A DNA stretch of 45,248 nt from Oscillospiraceae bacterium (GCA_021769525.1 JAETSQ010000017.1:1-45248), one strand, 5' to 3'; shown: positions 32,346 through 41,494, counted from the stretch's first letter. Notes: generated by a model from the sequence alone, not told the origin. Program-made: numbers and translations.

Positions 32346-33763
32346 TGAAAAAGAGCCTGTGCCGCCTTCTGCCGGTCCTGCTGTGCCTGACCCTCCTGGG
32401 GGGCTGCGGAAATAGCGGAGCTGCCCCCCAGGGGAACAGCGACGCGGACCTCACCGCCGCCTTTGAGGAGCTGCTGGCGGCGGATTACGAGGTGTACTAC
32501 CTCCTCTTTGCCGACGGGCTGCCGGTGGACCGCGCCGGCGCGAAGGAGCTGGACGGGGCCTCCTACTACCCCGTTGCTTCCCGGCAGTTCCCCAACCGGG
32601 AGGCCCTGAAGAAGCGGCTGGGGGAGGTCTACGCCAAGGAGGAGACCGTCGAGGCCCTGCTGGCCCTCCGGGACCCGGAGGAAAATCCCGCCCTGGTGGA
32701 GCGGGACGGCACCCTGTGGCGCAGTGCCGCCTGTGCCGTCTCCGCCCTGGGGTACGAGGTGGTGGAGGGCAGCGTCCGTCTCACCGGCCGCCGCTCGGAC
32801 CTCACCGCCGCCTTTTCCTTCCAGGAGGAGGGGCTGGACGGCTCCCTCTACGAGACCGCCATGACCATCTCCCGCACCGGGGCGGGGTGGCGGCTGGACG
32901 CCCCCCGGAAGGACGCGGAGCGGAAGCTCCTCCGGGAGGGCTCCGCCCAGACCTCCCCTTACAAGGAGGGCACCGCCCGGCGGGTGGCGGAGGATTTCCT
33001 GGCGGCGGTCCAGACCGGAAAGGCCTCCGAGGTGGCCGCCGTGGCCAGCGGGGACTGCGCCGCCTGGGAGGGGGTTCGGATCACCGAGGCCCGCATCACC
33101 GGGGTGACGGAGGAGCTGGACAGCCAGGGGGATTACCGGGTGCAGGTGACGGTGGAGGACGGAAAGGGCGTCTTCCCGGAGGGGACCCAGGAATACCGCC
33201 TGGTGGTCCGCTGCGGCCAGGATAGGAACTGGGAGGCCGGGCAGGTCCTCCCCCTCTACTTCCGCCCGGCCTCGGAGCGGTACTACAACTGGGCCGACCT
33301 GGAGGCCCGGAACAGCCCGGAAAACGGGGCGGCCTACAACATCGATGTTTTTATCTCCCTTTACGGGATGCCGGCCTTCGCCAGCCCCTGGGAGCTGCCC
33401 CCGGAGACGGTGGCGGAATTTGCCATGATGATGGTGAAGCCCCAGGGGGAGGATATGGTCTACACCCCCCAGGAGCTTGCCGCCGCGGTGGAGCGGACCT
33501 TCGGAATCACCGGATTTGACGGGCGGAGCACCAAATTCTACTCCAAGGAGAAGAACGGGTATCTCCTTTGGGGACGGGGGCCCGATTTCCCCTATGTCCT
33601 CATCGGGATGCCGGAGATCTCCGGGAACGGCTGCCAGGTGGATGCCGCCGCCTACAGCGACCCCCTCTGCACCAAAAAGCTCCACAGCCTCCGCTACACC
33701 ATGGGGAAGAACGCGGACGGGAGCTGGCATTTTGTCTCCGCCCAGGAGATCACAGAAGGATAG
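32345..33763 (+). CDS. Lipoprotein, N-terminal domain IseA-like
   Basis: 472 residues from ATG 32345, which overlaps the trmB stop (TGATG); GGAGGG lies upstream. Lipobox LLGGC. The segment after the signal (AADYEVYYLLFADGLPVD, YYPVASRQFPNREALKKR, LGEVYAKEETVEALLAL) resembles IseA-type inhibitors of DL-endopeptidases, but the match is by impression. The second half (about 270-470) has no recognised fold; it contains a YNWADLEARNSPENGAAYNI segment. Possible envelope-control role, inferred. Confidence 0.6.
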   Translation: MKKSLCRLLPVLLCLTLLGGCGNSGAAPQGNSDADLTAAFEELLAADYEVYYLLFADGLPVDRAGAKELDGASYYPVASRQFPNREALKKRLGEVYAKEETVEALLALRDPEENPALVERDGTLWRSAACAVSALGYEVVEGSVRLTGRRSDLTAAFSFQEEGLDGSLYETAMTISRTGAGWRLDAPRKDAERKLLREGSAQTSPYKEGTARRVAEDFLAAVQTGKASEVAAVASGDCAAWEGVRITEARITGVTEELDSQGDYRVQVTVEDGKGVFPEGTQEYRLVVRCGQDRNWEAGQVLPLYFRPASERYYNWADLEARNSPENGAAYNIDVFISLYGMPAFASPWELPPETVAEFAMMMVKPQGEDMVYTPQELAAAVERTFGITGFDGRSTKFYSKEKNGYLLWGRGPDFPYVLIGMPEISGNGCQVDAAAYSDPLCTKKLHSLRYTMGKNADGSWHFVSAQEITEG

Positions 33764-33779
33764 AAAGGAACCTTTACCT

Positions 33780-34361
33780 ATGAGACTTGTTGTCAAAACA
33801 GCCGCCGCCCTGGCCCTCACCCTGGCCCTGCTCCTTGCCGCCGGATGCGGCGGAGCGGGGAAGGAAAGCTCCGCCCCGGAGAGCGCCTCTGCGCCGTCGG
33901 CCGGCAGCTCCCTCCCTCCGGAGTCCCTGGAGATGGATGGGGACCACGACCACACCGGCCTTCCGGGGCTGGACCTGCCGGAATCCCTGCCGGTGGGGGA
34001 CTACGCCTTTGAGGCCTACGACTCCAGCTCGGTCCAGGTGACCGGCGTGGAGGCTACCCTGGACGGCGCGCCGGTGGATGCCATCGTCCTCACGGTCCCC
34101 CTGGGGATGAAGAACTTTGTGGAGTGCTACGCCGGCGGCGTGGTGGTGGCGATGGACCGCCTGGAGGAGGAGAGCCAGGGGGTCTATACCTCCGCTCCTA
34201 TGGGGACCCTGGCGGGGGATGACCGGTGGACAGAGGAGGAGCATCCCCTCTCCGCCGGGGACCGGTACGACCTCACCTTTGGGGAGGAGGGCTTTTTCCG
34301 CCTCTCCATAAAGGACTCTTCCGGCGCGGTGGATGTCTATTACTTTATGGTAGCGAAATGA
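33780..34361 (+). CDS. Small lipoprotein of unknown function
   Basis: 193 residues, ATG 33780 with AAAGGAA upstream. Lipobox LLAAGC. A Ser/Pro/Ala-rich linker and a His/Asp-rich stretch (MDGDHDHTGLPGLDLPE) precede a compact beta-rich domain ending VDVYYFMVAK. The His/Asp stretch could bind metal, but this is speculative. Its stop codon lies 14 bases before the exonuclease start. Confidence 0.65.
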   Translation: MRLVVKTAAALALTLALLLAAGCGGAGKESSAPESASAPSAGSSLPPESLEMDGDHDHTGLPGLDLPESLPVGDYAFEAYDSSSVQVTGVEATLDGAPVDAIVLTVPLGMKNFVECYAGGVVVAMDRLEEESQGVYTSAPMGTLAGDDRWTEEEHPLSAGDRYDLTFGEEGFFRLSIKDSSGAVDVYYFMVAK

Positions 34362-34375
34362 TGCGGGGGGAAAAC

Positions 34376-35131
34376 ATGAAGCTGATCTCCTGGAACGTCA
34401 ACGGCCTGCGGGCCTGCCTGGGGAAGGGGTTCCCCGACTTTGTAAAACAGGAGCTGCCGGACCTCCTGGCCCTCCAGGAGGTGAAGATGGAGGAGGGGCA
34501 GGCGGAGGTCCCCCTGCCCCCCGGATACCGCTCCTATTGGAACAGCGCGGAAAGGAAGGGCTACTCCGGGACGGCGGTATTCGCCAGGGAGGAGCCTCTG
34601 ACCGTCACAAGGGGCATGGGGATCGACCGCCACGACCATGAGGGACGGCTCCTCACCCTGGAGTACCCGGACTTCTGGTTCGTAAATGTCTACACCCCCA
34701 ATTCCCAGCAGGAGCTGGCCCGTCTCAGCTACCGCATGGAATGGGAGGATGATTTCCGCCAATATCTGCTGGGGCTGGACGAAAAGAAGCCGGTGGTGGT
34801 CTGCGGGGACATGAACGTGGCCCACGAGGACATCGACCTGAAGAACCCCGGCCCCAACCGGAACAGCGCCGGGTTTACCCGGCAGGAGCGGGATAAGCTC
34901 ACCGCCCTGCTGGAGGCCGGCTTTACCGATACCTTCCGCTTGCTCTACCCGGAAAAGACCGGGGCCTATAGCTGGTGGAGTTACCGCTTCCGGGCCAGGG
35001 AGAAGAATGCCGGGTGGCGCATCGATTATTTCCTGGTCTCCCGGCGGCTGGAGGAGCGGGTGGAGGACAGCCTTATCTACAGCGATGTATATGGCAGCGA
35101 CCACTGCCCGGTGGGCCTGCTGCTGAAATAG
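34376..35131 (+). CDS. exoA: Exodeoxyribonuclease III (AP endonuclease)
   Basis: 251 residues. Cuts DNA 5' to abasic sites and has 3'-5' exonuclease activity in base excision repair. Diagnostic blocks: MKLISWNVNGLRA, LQEVKM (metal-binding Glu), VCGDMNVAHEDIDL, WWSYRFRAREKNAGWRIDYF and GSDHCPV. Starts at ATG 34376 after GGGGGG; the ATG 34358 that overlaps the previous stop has no binding site. Last gene of the operon. Like the uracil-DNA glycosylase at 6089 it belongs to base-excision repair. Confidence 0.95.
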   Translation: MKLISWNVNGLRACLGKGFPDFVKQELPDLLALQEVKMEEGQAEVPLPPGYRSYWNSAERKGYSGTAVFAREEPLTVTRGMGIDRHDHEGRLLTLEYPDFWFVNVYTPNSQQELARLSYRMEWEDDFRQYLLGLDEKKPVVVCGDMNVAHEDIDLKNPGPNRNSAGFTRQERDKLTALLEAGFTDTFRLLYPEKTGAYSWWSYRFRAREKNAGWRIDYFLVSRRLEERVEDSLIYSDVYGSDHCPVGLLLK

Positions 35132-35173
35132 AATCCCCCTCTCGACAGAGTGCAGCAGAATTTGCACACAAAA

Positions 35174-35226
35174 GATCGTATCCTTAAATGGCGGGACAAG
35201 CCGTTTGCAGGATACGGTCTTTTCTT
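35174..35226 (+). terminator. Terminator of the DUF1836-exoA operon
   Basis: GATCGTATCCT (35174-35184) pairs with AGGATACGGTC (35209-35219) around an inner AAATGGC/GCCGTTT hairpin, followed by TTTTCTTT. Confidence 0.9.
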
Positions 35227-35265
35227 TATTTCTTTATACGGCTAAGTGGAAAGGAAGGGTGAAAT

Positions 35266-35592
35266 ATGCCGGTAAAAATTGAGGTGGCGCCGGAGGCGGA
35301 CACCGTTACCGCCCTGCTCACCGGGGAGATCGACCACCACGGGGCCGGCAGGCTCCGGGAGACCATCGATGACAGCGTGCGCCGCACCTGCCCCCGGACG
35401 CTGGTGCTGGATTTCGGCGGGGTGGAGTTTATGGATTCCTCCGGCATCGGGGTGGTGCTGGGGCGGTACCGCCTGATGCAGGATATGGGGGGAAAGCTGG
35501 CCCTCCGCAACCTGCCGCCCCATATCCGCAAGGTGATGCAGGTGGCAGGGATCGGCAGCCTGGACATCCAGGAAAAGAGAGGAGGGGCATGA
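35266..35592 (+). CDS. spoIIAA: Anti-anti-sigma factor SpoIIAA
   Basis: 108 residues, STAS domain. It releases SigF from SpoIIAB when unphosphorylated. The phosphorylation site is in MDSSGIG (S58; S59 follows). Length fits the family. RBS GGAAGGG. First gene of the operon; a TCGACA-like partial Spo0A box is visible at about 35142-35147, but it lies upstream of the exoA terminator and cannot be assigned. Confidence 0.95.
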   Translation: MPVKIEVAPEADTVTALLTGEIDHHGAGRLRETIDDSVRRTCPRTLVLDFGGVEFMDSSGIGVVLGRYRLMQDMGGKLALRNLPPHIRKVMQVAGIGSLDIQEKRGGA

Positions 35593-36038
35593 TGAAGCGG
35601 GAAAAACCGGAAAATCTGATGCGGGTGAGCTTTCCCAGCCGTTCGGTGAACGAGAGCCTTTCCCGTTCCCTGGCGGCGGCCTTCGCCGCACTGGCGGACC
35701 CGACGGTGGAGGAGCTCTGCGACATCAAAACGGCGGTCTCCGAGGCGGTGACCAACGCCATCGTCCACGGCTACCGGAACACCCTGGGAACGGTGTACAT
35801 AACCGCCGCCCTCTATCCGGGGGGGAAGATCGTCATCACCGTCCGGGACCGGGGCTGCGGCATCGCCGATGTGGAGAAGGCGCGGGAACCCCTATATACC
35901 ACCTGCACCACCGGGGAGCGGGCCGGACTGGGCTTTGCGGTGATGGAGGAGTTGATGGACCGGGTCCGGGTGCGTTCCCGTTTGGGGGAGGGCACCACCG
36001 TCACCCTGGAGCGGAAGCTCAAATCCAGAAGCTGTTAG
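35589..36038 (+). CDS. spoIIAB: Anti-sigma-F factor / kinase SpoIIAB
   Basis: 149 residues. GHKL ATPase that binds SigF and phosphorylates SpoIIAA. N-box EAVTNAIVHGYRN, G1 VRDRGCGIAD, G2 ERAGLGFAVMEELMD. Start overlaps the spoIIAA stop by 4 bases (ATGA), which implies translational coupling; AGAGGAGGGG serves as binding site. Confidence 0.95.
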   Translation: MMKREKPENLMRVSFPSRSVNESLSRSLAAAFAALADPTVEELCDIKTAVSEAVTNAIVHGYRNTLGTVYITAALYPGGKIVITVRDRGCGIADVEKAREPLYTTCTTGERAGLGFAVMEELMDRVRVRSRLGEGTTVTLERKLKSRSC

Positions 36039-36067
36039 AGAGATAAGGGCACAAAGGAGGCGGTGGA

Positions 36068-36733
36068 TTGATCGCGGAGGACAGAAGCACCATGGTGGAA
36101 AAAAACCTGGGGCTGGTGCACTCCTGCGCCCACCGTTTCCGGGGGCGGGGGATCGAGTACGACGACCTCTTCCAGGCGGGGTGCATGGGCCTTGTAAAGG
36201 CCACCGCCGCCTTTGACGAGACCCGCGGGGTGATGTTTTCCACCTACGCGGTACCGGTGATCCTGGGGGAGATCCGCCGCCTCTTCCGGGACGGCGGGGC
36301 GGTGAAGGTGAGCCGCAGCGTCAAGGAGCTGGGGATCAAGGCGGCCCGCGTGAAGGAGCAGCTGGGGATCGCCCTGGGGCGGGACCCCGCTCTCAGCGAG
36401 GTGGCCCAGGCCATGGACCGCACCCCTGGGGAGATCGCCGAGGCCCTGGCCGCCACCACCCCGCCGGTCTCCCTCACCGGCAGCGAGGAGGAGGGAGGCG
36501 GGCAGATCGACCTGCCGGTGGACTCCCCGGAGGAGCGCCTCTCCGACATCCTGGCCCTGAAGCAGGCCATGGCCCAAATGGAGGACCGGGACCGCCGGCT
36601 CATCATCCTGCGGTACTACGGCAACCGCACCCAGACCGAGACCGCCAGGGCGCTGGGGATGACCCAGGTGCAGGTCTCCCGCCGGGAAAAAAAGCTGATG
36701 CAGTACTTCCGCAGGGAGCTGCTGGAGGAATAG
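36068..36733 (+). CDS. sigF: Forespore sigma factor SigF (SpoIIAC)
   Basis: 221 residues. Sigma-70 family, lacking region 1; region 2 is EKNLGLVHSCAHRFRGRGIE and YDDLFQAGCMGLVKA, region 3 is SRSVKELGIKAARVKE, region 4 has the helix-turn-helix TQTETARALGMTQVQVSRRE. First compartment-specific sigma of sporulation. TTG start at 36068 with GGAGG seven bases upstream; no ATG fits better. Follows spoIIAB by 29 bases. The spoVA genes often downstream are not here. Confidence 0.95.
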   Translation: MIAEDRSTMVEKNLGLVHSCAHRFRGRGIEYDDLFQAGCMGLVKATAAFDETRGVMFSTYAVPVILGEIRRLFRDGGAVKVSRSVKELGIKAARVKEQLGIALGRDPALSEVAQAMDRTPGEIAEALAATTPPVSLTGSEEEGGGQIDLPVDSPEERLSDILALKQAMAQMEDRDRRLIILRYYGNRTQTETARALGMTQVQVSRREKKLMQYFRRELLEE

Positions 36734-36770
36734 GAAGGGCCCGGAGGGATTTCTCCTCCGGGCCCTTCCT
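36732..36770. terminator. Bidirectional terminator between sigF and the MerR gene
   Basis: A perfect 16-bp stem, 36732-36747 with 36755-36770, with a 7-base loop; the sigF stop lies at its edge. No T-run. Confidence 0.7.
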
Positions 36771-36774
36771 GGAC

Positions 36775-37593
36775 TTATCTCTTTTTTACCGGCAGGCACA
36801 CCTCGGTGACCCACTGGGCGGGGTCCTGGGTCTGGGCGGGGCCCACATGGTAGATATTGAACATGGGACCGCTGATCTCATACCCGTTGTCGGCGATCCA
36901 GACCACCAGAGACTGGTTCACATCGCCGATCTGCTGGTAAGCCCCCTGGCAGACCACCGAGGCCACCTGCTGGGGCTCCGCGGTGAAGAAGCGGACGTGT
37001 TCCGTATCGCGGTACTCCCCCTTCACCGCCATCTGGATCTCCACCTCCACATCCCCCTCCCGGTACTCCTGGTCGTGGAAGATGGCGATGCTCCAGCAGG
37101 GGTCCGCCATCTGGAGGTCCTGGGGGCCGGCCTCTGTCATCATCTGCTGCCACAGATCCCCCTCGCGGTCGTAACCGGGGATGATCCCCCGCAGGCTCGC
37201 CACCCGGCGCCGGGGGATCTCCTTTAACGTAACGTTGTATTCCATGATGATACCGTCCTTTCGCACCCTTTGGAGGGTGATTTCCAGCAGGGTAAGGCGC
37301 TCCTGGGTCCGGGCCATCTCGGCCCGCAGCTCCTCCCTGCGCACCCGGAGGAACCGTTCCAGCGTTTCCGGGTCCCGGTAGGCCGCCAGGATCTCCCGGA
37401 CCGCCTCCACGCCAAAACCCATCTCCCGCAGGGCGCGGATGCGCTCCGCCTCCATCAGCTGGCGCTCGTGGTAGTAGCGGTAGCCGGTGAAGGGGTCCAC
37501 CTCCCCTGGGGTGAGCAGTCCCGCCTCATCATAGTACCGCAGCATCCGGACGCTGATGCGGGAGAGCTTTGAGAAAACACCGATCTTCAGCAT
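36775..37593 (-). CDS. MerR-family regulator with GyrI-like ligand domain
   Basis: 272 residues from ATG 37593 (AAGGAGG eight bases upstream). N-terminal MerR domain: KIGVFSKLSRISVRMLRYYD and EAGLLTPGEVDPFTGYRYY, then a coiled-coil helix (about 85-120) and a C-terminal GyrI/BmrR-type effector domain (about 125-272). Such proteins sense drugs or lipophilic cations and often control efflux; no transporter is adjacent. Its promoter has the 19-base spacer expected for MerR targets, so autoregulation is likely. Diverges from feoAB. Confidence 0.9.
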   Translation of the reverse strand: MLKIGVFSKLSRISVRMLRYYDEAGLLTPGEVDPFTGYRYYHERQLMEAERIRALREMGFGVEAVREILAAYRDPETLERFLRVRREELRAEMARTQERLTLLEITLQRVRKDGIIMEYNVTLKEIPRRRVASLRGIIPGYDREGDLWQQMMTEAGPQDLQMADPCWSIAIFHDQEYREGDVEVEIQMAVKGEYRDTEHVRFFTAEPQQVASVVCQGAYQQIGDVNQSLVVWIADNGYEISGPMFNIYHVGPAQTQDPAQWVTEVCLPVKKR

Positions 37594-37632
37594 TTTGATT
37601 CCTCCTTGCCGATCCTTTTGGGCCCAAGAGAA

Positions 37633-37663
37633 AGTATAAACCATTCCACGGTGTCAGAGTCAA
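37633..37663 (-). promoter_or_regulatory. MerR-type promoter, 19-base spacer
   Basis: On the minus strand TTGACT (37658-37663), 19 bases, TATACT (37633-37638). The overlong spacer is the hallmark of promoters that MerR proteins twist into activity; it lies just before the MerR gene. Confidence 0.75.
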
Positions 37664-37774
37664 GGGGTCTCCCGCAAAAATCTTCCGAACCTTTTCCGCC
37701 CTTTTCTAATAGGATAGGACCGGGGGAAGTCTGCTTCTTCCGCTGATTTGACGAGAACAAGGGAGCGTTACGCT

Positions 37775-38008
37775 ATGGAACATACCGATTTGGGGCAGCT
37801 TCGGGACGGCCAGCGGGGCCTTGTCACCGGGGTCGATGAGGCGGGGCCCATGGGCCGGCGGCTGCGGGATATGGGCCTGGTGCGGGGCACACAGGTGGAA
37901 TGCCTCCAGCACAGCCCCTTTGGGGACCCCGCCGCCTATCTCATCCGGGGGGCCGTCATCGCCCTGCGCCGGGAGGACAGCCGCCAGGTACAGGTGGAGC
38001 TTTTATAA
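37775..38008 (+). CDS. feoA: Ferrous iron transport protein FeoA
   Basis: 77 residues, SH3-like FeoA domain: LGQLRDGQRGLVTGVDE, GRRLRDMGLVRGTQVEC and AYLIRGAVIALRRED. Small cytoplasmic partner of FeoB. RBS AAGGGAGCG. Starts the operon with feoB 25 bases downstream. No clear Fur/DtxR box was seen in the 130 bases upstream. Confidence 0.92.
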   Translation: MEHTDLGQLRDGQRGLVTGVDEAGPMGRRLRDMGLVRGTQVECLQHSPFGDPAAYLIRGAVIALRREDSRQVQVELL

Positions 38009-38032
38009 GAGACGCATGGGGAGGGGACCGAT

Positions 38033-40183
38033 ATGGGATTGACAAGGGGTTCCACCGGCCTTGGGGCGGTGGATGCCGGCCTGATGATCCAGCGGCTGGC
38101 GGAAAGCGACCGGGTGTTTGCCCTGGCGGGCAATCCGAACGTGGGCAAGAGCACCGTCTTCAACGCCCTTACCGGTATGAATCAGCATACCGGTAATTGG
38201 CCCGGAAAGACGGTGGCCACCGCCCAGGGGCGGTGCGTGCGGCAGGGGCGGGGGATCGTCTTTGTGGATCTTCCCGGCACCTACTCGCTGCTGGCCCACT
38301 CCGCGGAGGAGGAGGCCGCCAGGGATTTCCTCTGCTTTGGGGACGGGGACGGGGCGGTGGTGGTCTGTGACGCCACCTGCCTGGAGCGGAACCTGAACCT
38401 GGTGCTCCAGGTGCTGGAGATCACCCCCCGGACGGTGGTCTGTGTCAACCTTCTGGACGAGGCTGCCCGGAAGGGGATCCGGGTGGATCTGGAGGAGCTG
38501 GAAAGGTGCCTGGGGGTGCCGGTGGCCGGGGCCAGCGCCCGCAGCGGCAGGGGGCTGGAAGGGCTCCTCTGCCGTCTGGAGCAGATGGCGGCGAGCCCCG
38601 CTCCGGGGCGGCCCCTCCGGGTCGTCTATCCCCAGGTCATTGAGGACGGTGTCTCCCTCCTGGTGCCGGCTCTGCGGCCGGTGGTGGGGAACCGCCTGAA
38701 TCTGCGGTGGCTGGCCCTGCGCCTGCTGGAGGGGGACGAGAGCCTGTCCCGCGCCCTTTCTACTTACCTGGGGGAGGATATTCTCCAGCGCCCGGCGGTG
38801 GCGGAAGCCCTGGCTGCCGCCAAAGACCTCCTGGCCCAGCGCGGCTGGGGGCAGCGGGAGCTGGAAGAGGCCATGGTGGGGGCCATCGTCGCTACGGCGG
38901 AAAGCGTGGCCTCCAGGGTGGTGTGCGCCCCGGAGCAAGGGCCCAGCGAGGCCGACTGGCGCCTGGACCGTGTCTTTACCAGCCGCCGCACCGGCATCCC
39001 GGTGATGCTCCTGCTGCTGGCCCTGGTCTTCTGGCTCACTATCACCGGGGCCAATTATCCCAGCCAGCTTCTTTCCGCCGGGCTTTTCGCCCTGGGGGAC
39101 CGGCTGGCCCAGGGGCTGACCGCCCTGGGCTGCCCCGGATGGCTCCTTTCCCCGCTGATGGACGGCGCCTACCGGGTGCTGGCCTGGGTGGTGGCGGTGA
39201 TGCTTCCCCCCATGGCCATCTTCTTCCCGCTCTTTACATTGCTGGAGGATTTCGGATACCTGCCGCGGGTGGCCTTCAACCTGGACCGGTGCTTCAAATG
39301 CGCCCGCGCCTGCGGCAAGCAGTCCCTGACCATGATGATGGGCTTTGGCTGCAACGCCGCCGGGGTGGTGGGCTGCCGCATCATCGATTCCCCCCGCGAG
39401 CGGCTCATCGCCATCATCACCAACAGCTTTGTGCCCTGCAACGGGAGGTTTCCCACCCTCATCCTCATCATCACCGTCTTTTTCATCGGCGGGGAAGAGG
39501 GGCTGTGGCCCTCGGTGCTCTCCGCCCTGGGGCTCACCGGGGTCATCCTCCTGGGGGTGGGAGCCACCCTGTTGGTCTCCCGCATCCTTTCCGCCACCAT
39601 CCTCCGGGGGATGCCCTCCGCCTTCGCTTTGGAGCTGCCCCCCTACCGCAGGCCCCAGATCGGCCAGGTACTGGTGCGCTCCGTCCTGGACCGGACCCTC
39701 TTCGTCCTGGGGAGGGCGGCGGCGGTGGCCGCCCCGGCGGGGCTGCTCATCTGGGTGATGGCCAATGTCACCCTGGGGGAGACCACCCTGCTCCGGCACT
39801 GCGCCGCCCTGCTGGACCCCTTCGCCCGGCTGCTGGGGATGGACGGGGTCATCCTGCTGGCCTTTATCCTGGGATTTCCGGCCAATGAGATCGTCATGCC
39901 CATCATCATCATGGCCTATCTTTCCGCGGGGAGCCTGATGGAGCTGGAAAGCACCGCCCAGATCCACGCCCTGCTGGTGCAGAACGGCTGGACCTGGGCC
40001 ACCGCCGGGTCGGTGATCCTTTTTTCCCTGATGCACTGGCCCTGCTCCACCACCTGCCTCACCATCCGCAAGGAGACCGGGAGCTGGAAGTGGACGGCGG
40101 TCTCCTTCCTGGTCCCCACCCTTGCGGGGATGGCTCTCTGTTTTCTCTTCACCGCGGCGGTGCATCTGCTGGGGTTAGTCTGA
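38033..40183 (+). CDS. feoB: Ferrous iron transporter FeoB
   Basis: 716 residues. N-terminal GTPase with G1 GNPNVGKS at 33-40, G3 DLPGTYS and G4 NLLD, a short helical domain, then about eight or more membrane helices with two Gate-type regions (about 330-700, with LEDFGYLPRVAFNLDR and FALELPPYRRPQ). Takes up Fe2+. Length is slightly larger than many Firmicute FeoB. Translated with feoA as an operon; 25-base gap. Confidence 0.95.
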   Translation: MGLTRGSTGLGAVDAGLMIQRLAESDRVFALAGNPNVGKSTVFNALTGMNQHTGNWPGKTVATAQGRCVRQGRGIVFVDLPGTYSLLAHSAEEEAARDFLCFGDGDGAVVVCDATCLERNLNLVLQVLEITPRTVVCVNLLDEAARKGIRVDLEELERCLGVPVAGASARSGRGLEGLLCRLEQMAASPAPGRPLRVVYPQVIEDGVSLLVPALRPVVGNRLNLRWLALRLLEGDESLSRALSTYLGEDILQRPAVAEALAAAKDLLAQRGWGQRELEEAMVGAIVATAESVASRVVCAPEQGPSEADWRLDRVFTSRRTGIPVMLLLLALVFWLTITGANYPSQLLSAGLFALGDRLAQGLTALGCPGWLLSPLMDGAYRVLAWVVAVMLPPMAIFFPLFTLLEDFGYLPRVAFNLDRCFKCARACGKQSLTMMMGFGCNAAGVVGCRIIDSPRERLIAIITNSFVPCNGRFPTLILIITVFFIGGEEGLWPSVLSALGLTGVILLGVGATLLVSRILSATILRGMPSAFALELPPYRRPQIGQVLVRSVLDRTLFVLGRAAAVAAPAGLLIWVMANVTLGETTLLRHCAALLDPFARLLGMDGVILLAFILGFPANEIVMPIIIMAYLSAGSLMELESTAQIHALLVQNGWTWATAGSVILFSLMHWPCSTTCLTIRKETGSWKWTAVSFLVPTLAGMALCFLFTAAVHLLGLV

Positions 40184-40227
40184 TAAAATCCGGGAATCAG
40201 GGCACACTTTCAGGGTAAGGAAGGTGG

Positions 40228-41478
40228 ATGCTCTTGTTCCAAAGCCACAGCCGATTTTTCTCCGGCCTGCTTTTCTGCCTCGCTCTCCTGCTGGCCCTGC
40301 CCTCCCTGGGGGCGCGGGCCGCCTGGAGTGGGGCCGCCCAAGGCTCCCGCTCCAGCCCCGGACGGACACCGGCCCACACCTCCGCCTCCCTCCCTCCGTC
40401 GGGGAGGACCGGCGGGGACCCGGAGGAGGATCCCGTCCCCGTCGTGGCAGGGTACTATCCCTACTACGCCCGGCTGGACGGATTTCTCCCCGGAGACCTG
40501 GCGGCACAGCACCTCACCCACATCCACTACGCCTTTGCCGGGGTGGATGACCAGGGGCGGGCGGTGCTGGAAAATGCCGATCTGGACCTGCCGAACTTCG
40601 CCGGCCTCCGGGAGCTGAAGGCGGAGCATCCGGGGCTCCGTACCCTCCTTTCGGTGGGGGGGTGGGACTATTCCCGGAACCTCTCCCTGGCGGCCTCCGG
40701 CCCGGAGCGCCGCCGGATCTTTGCAGAGACTGCCGCCGACCTGATGGAGGAGCACGGCTTTGACGGCCTGGACCTGGACTGGGAATTTCCCGTCTCCGGC
40801 GGGAAGGAGGGGACCCTCCACAGTCCCCAGGACGGGGAGAATTACCGGCTCCTCCTCCGGGAGGTGCGCCGGGAGCTGGATGTCCGGGGAGCCGCGGCGG
40901 GGCGGCGGTATCTTCTCACCGCCGCCGTTGCCCCAGGGGAGGATTTTCTGGAGAATGTCCGGCCCGCCGACCTGGCGGAAAGCGTGGATCATCTTTTTTT
41001 GATGGGGTATGACCTGGGCGGCCCCTGGGACCGGCAGGTGGGCTTCAGCGCCCCCCTCTCCGCCCCCAGTGAGCAGCCCAGCGTCCGCAGGGGGGTGGAG
41101 GCCTATCTGGCCGCCGGAGTCCCCCCGGAAAAGCTGGTGCTGGGGGTCCCCTTTTACGGTTATCTCTACCAGGTCTCCGGCCCTGGGGAGGAGGCGCCGG
41201 GAGGGCCCTTCCGCTCCGGCCAGTCGGTGGGGTACGATACGGCGGTCAGCCGCTACCTGGAGGAGGGGCGGCGGGGATTTTCCCAGGAGGCCCAGCAGCC
41301 CAGCCTTTCCGGGGATGGGTGGTTCCTCGTCTATGAGGATCCCTCCTCCGTCGCCGCCAAGGCCCGCCTGGCCCAGGAAAAGGGGCTGGCGGGGGCGGGC
41401 GCCTGGGAGCTTTCCCAGGATCGGGGAGCCCAGCTCCTGTCCGTCCTCCACCGGACCCTCCAAGCAGGGGAGGGGTAA
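40228..41478 (+). CDS. Secreted glycoside hydrolase family 18 protein
   Basis: 416 residues. Signal peptide (about 1-32), a Ser/Pro-rich linker to about 70, then a GH18 barrel with YYPYYARLDGFLPGDL near its start, LLSVGGWDYS and the catalytic DGLDLDWE (D179, D182, D184, acid E186). Relatives include chitinases and the spore-coat/SleL-type N-acetylglucosaminidases; with endospore genes nearby the latter is plausible, but no LysM domain is seen. Follows feoB by 44 bases. Shares a bidirectional terminator with the TSUP gene. Confidence 0.88.
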   Translation: MLLFQSHSRFFSGLLFCLALLLALPSLGARAAWSGAAQGSRSSPGRTPAHTSASLPPSGRTGGDPEEDPVPVVAGYYPYYARLDGFLPGDLAAQHLTHIHYAFAGVDDQGRAVLENADLDLPNFAGLRELKAEHPGLRTLLSVGGWDYSRNLSLAASGPERRRIFAETAADLMEEHGFDGLDLDWEFPVSGGKEGTLHSPQDGENYRLLLREVRRELDVRGAAAGRRYLLTAAVAPGEDFLENVRPADLAESVDHLFLMGYDLGGPWDRQVGFSAPLSAPSEQPSVRRGVEAYLAAGVPPEKLVLGVPFYGYLYQVSGPGEEAPGGPFRSGQSVGYDTAVSRYLEEGRRGFSQEAQQPSLSGDGWFLVYEDPSSVAAKARLAQEKGLAGAGAWELSQDRGAQLLSVLHRTLQAGEG

Positions 41479-41494
41479 AAAGATAGCTTCCAAG

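Noticed and set aside
35132-35173. Spo0A box near 35142 controlling spoIIA
   Set aside because: Only a partial TCGACA match and it lies before the exoA terminator, far from a usable promoter.
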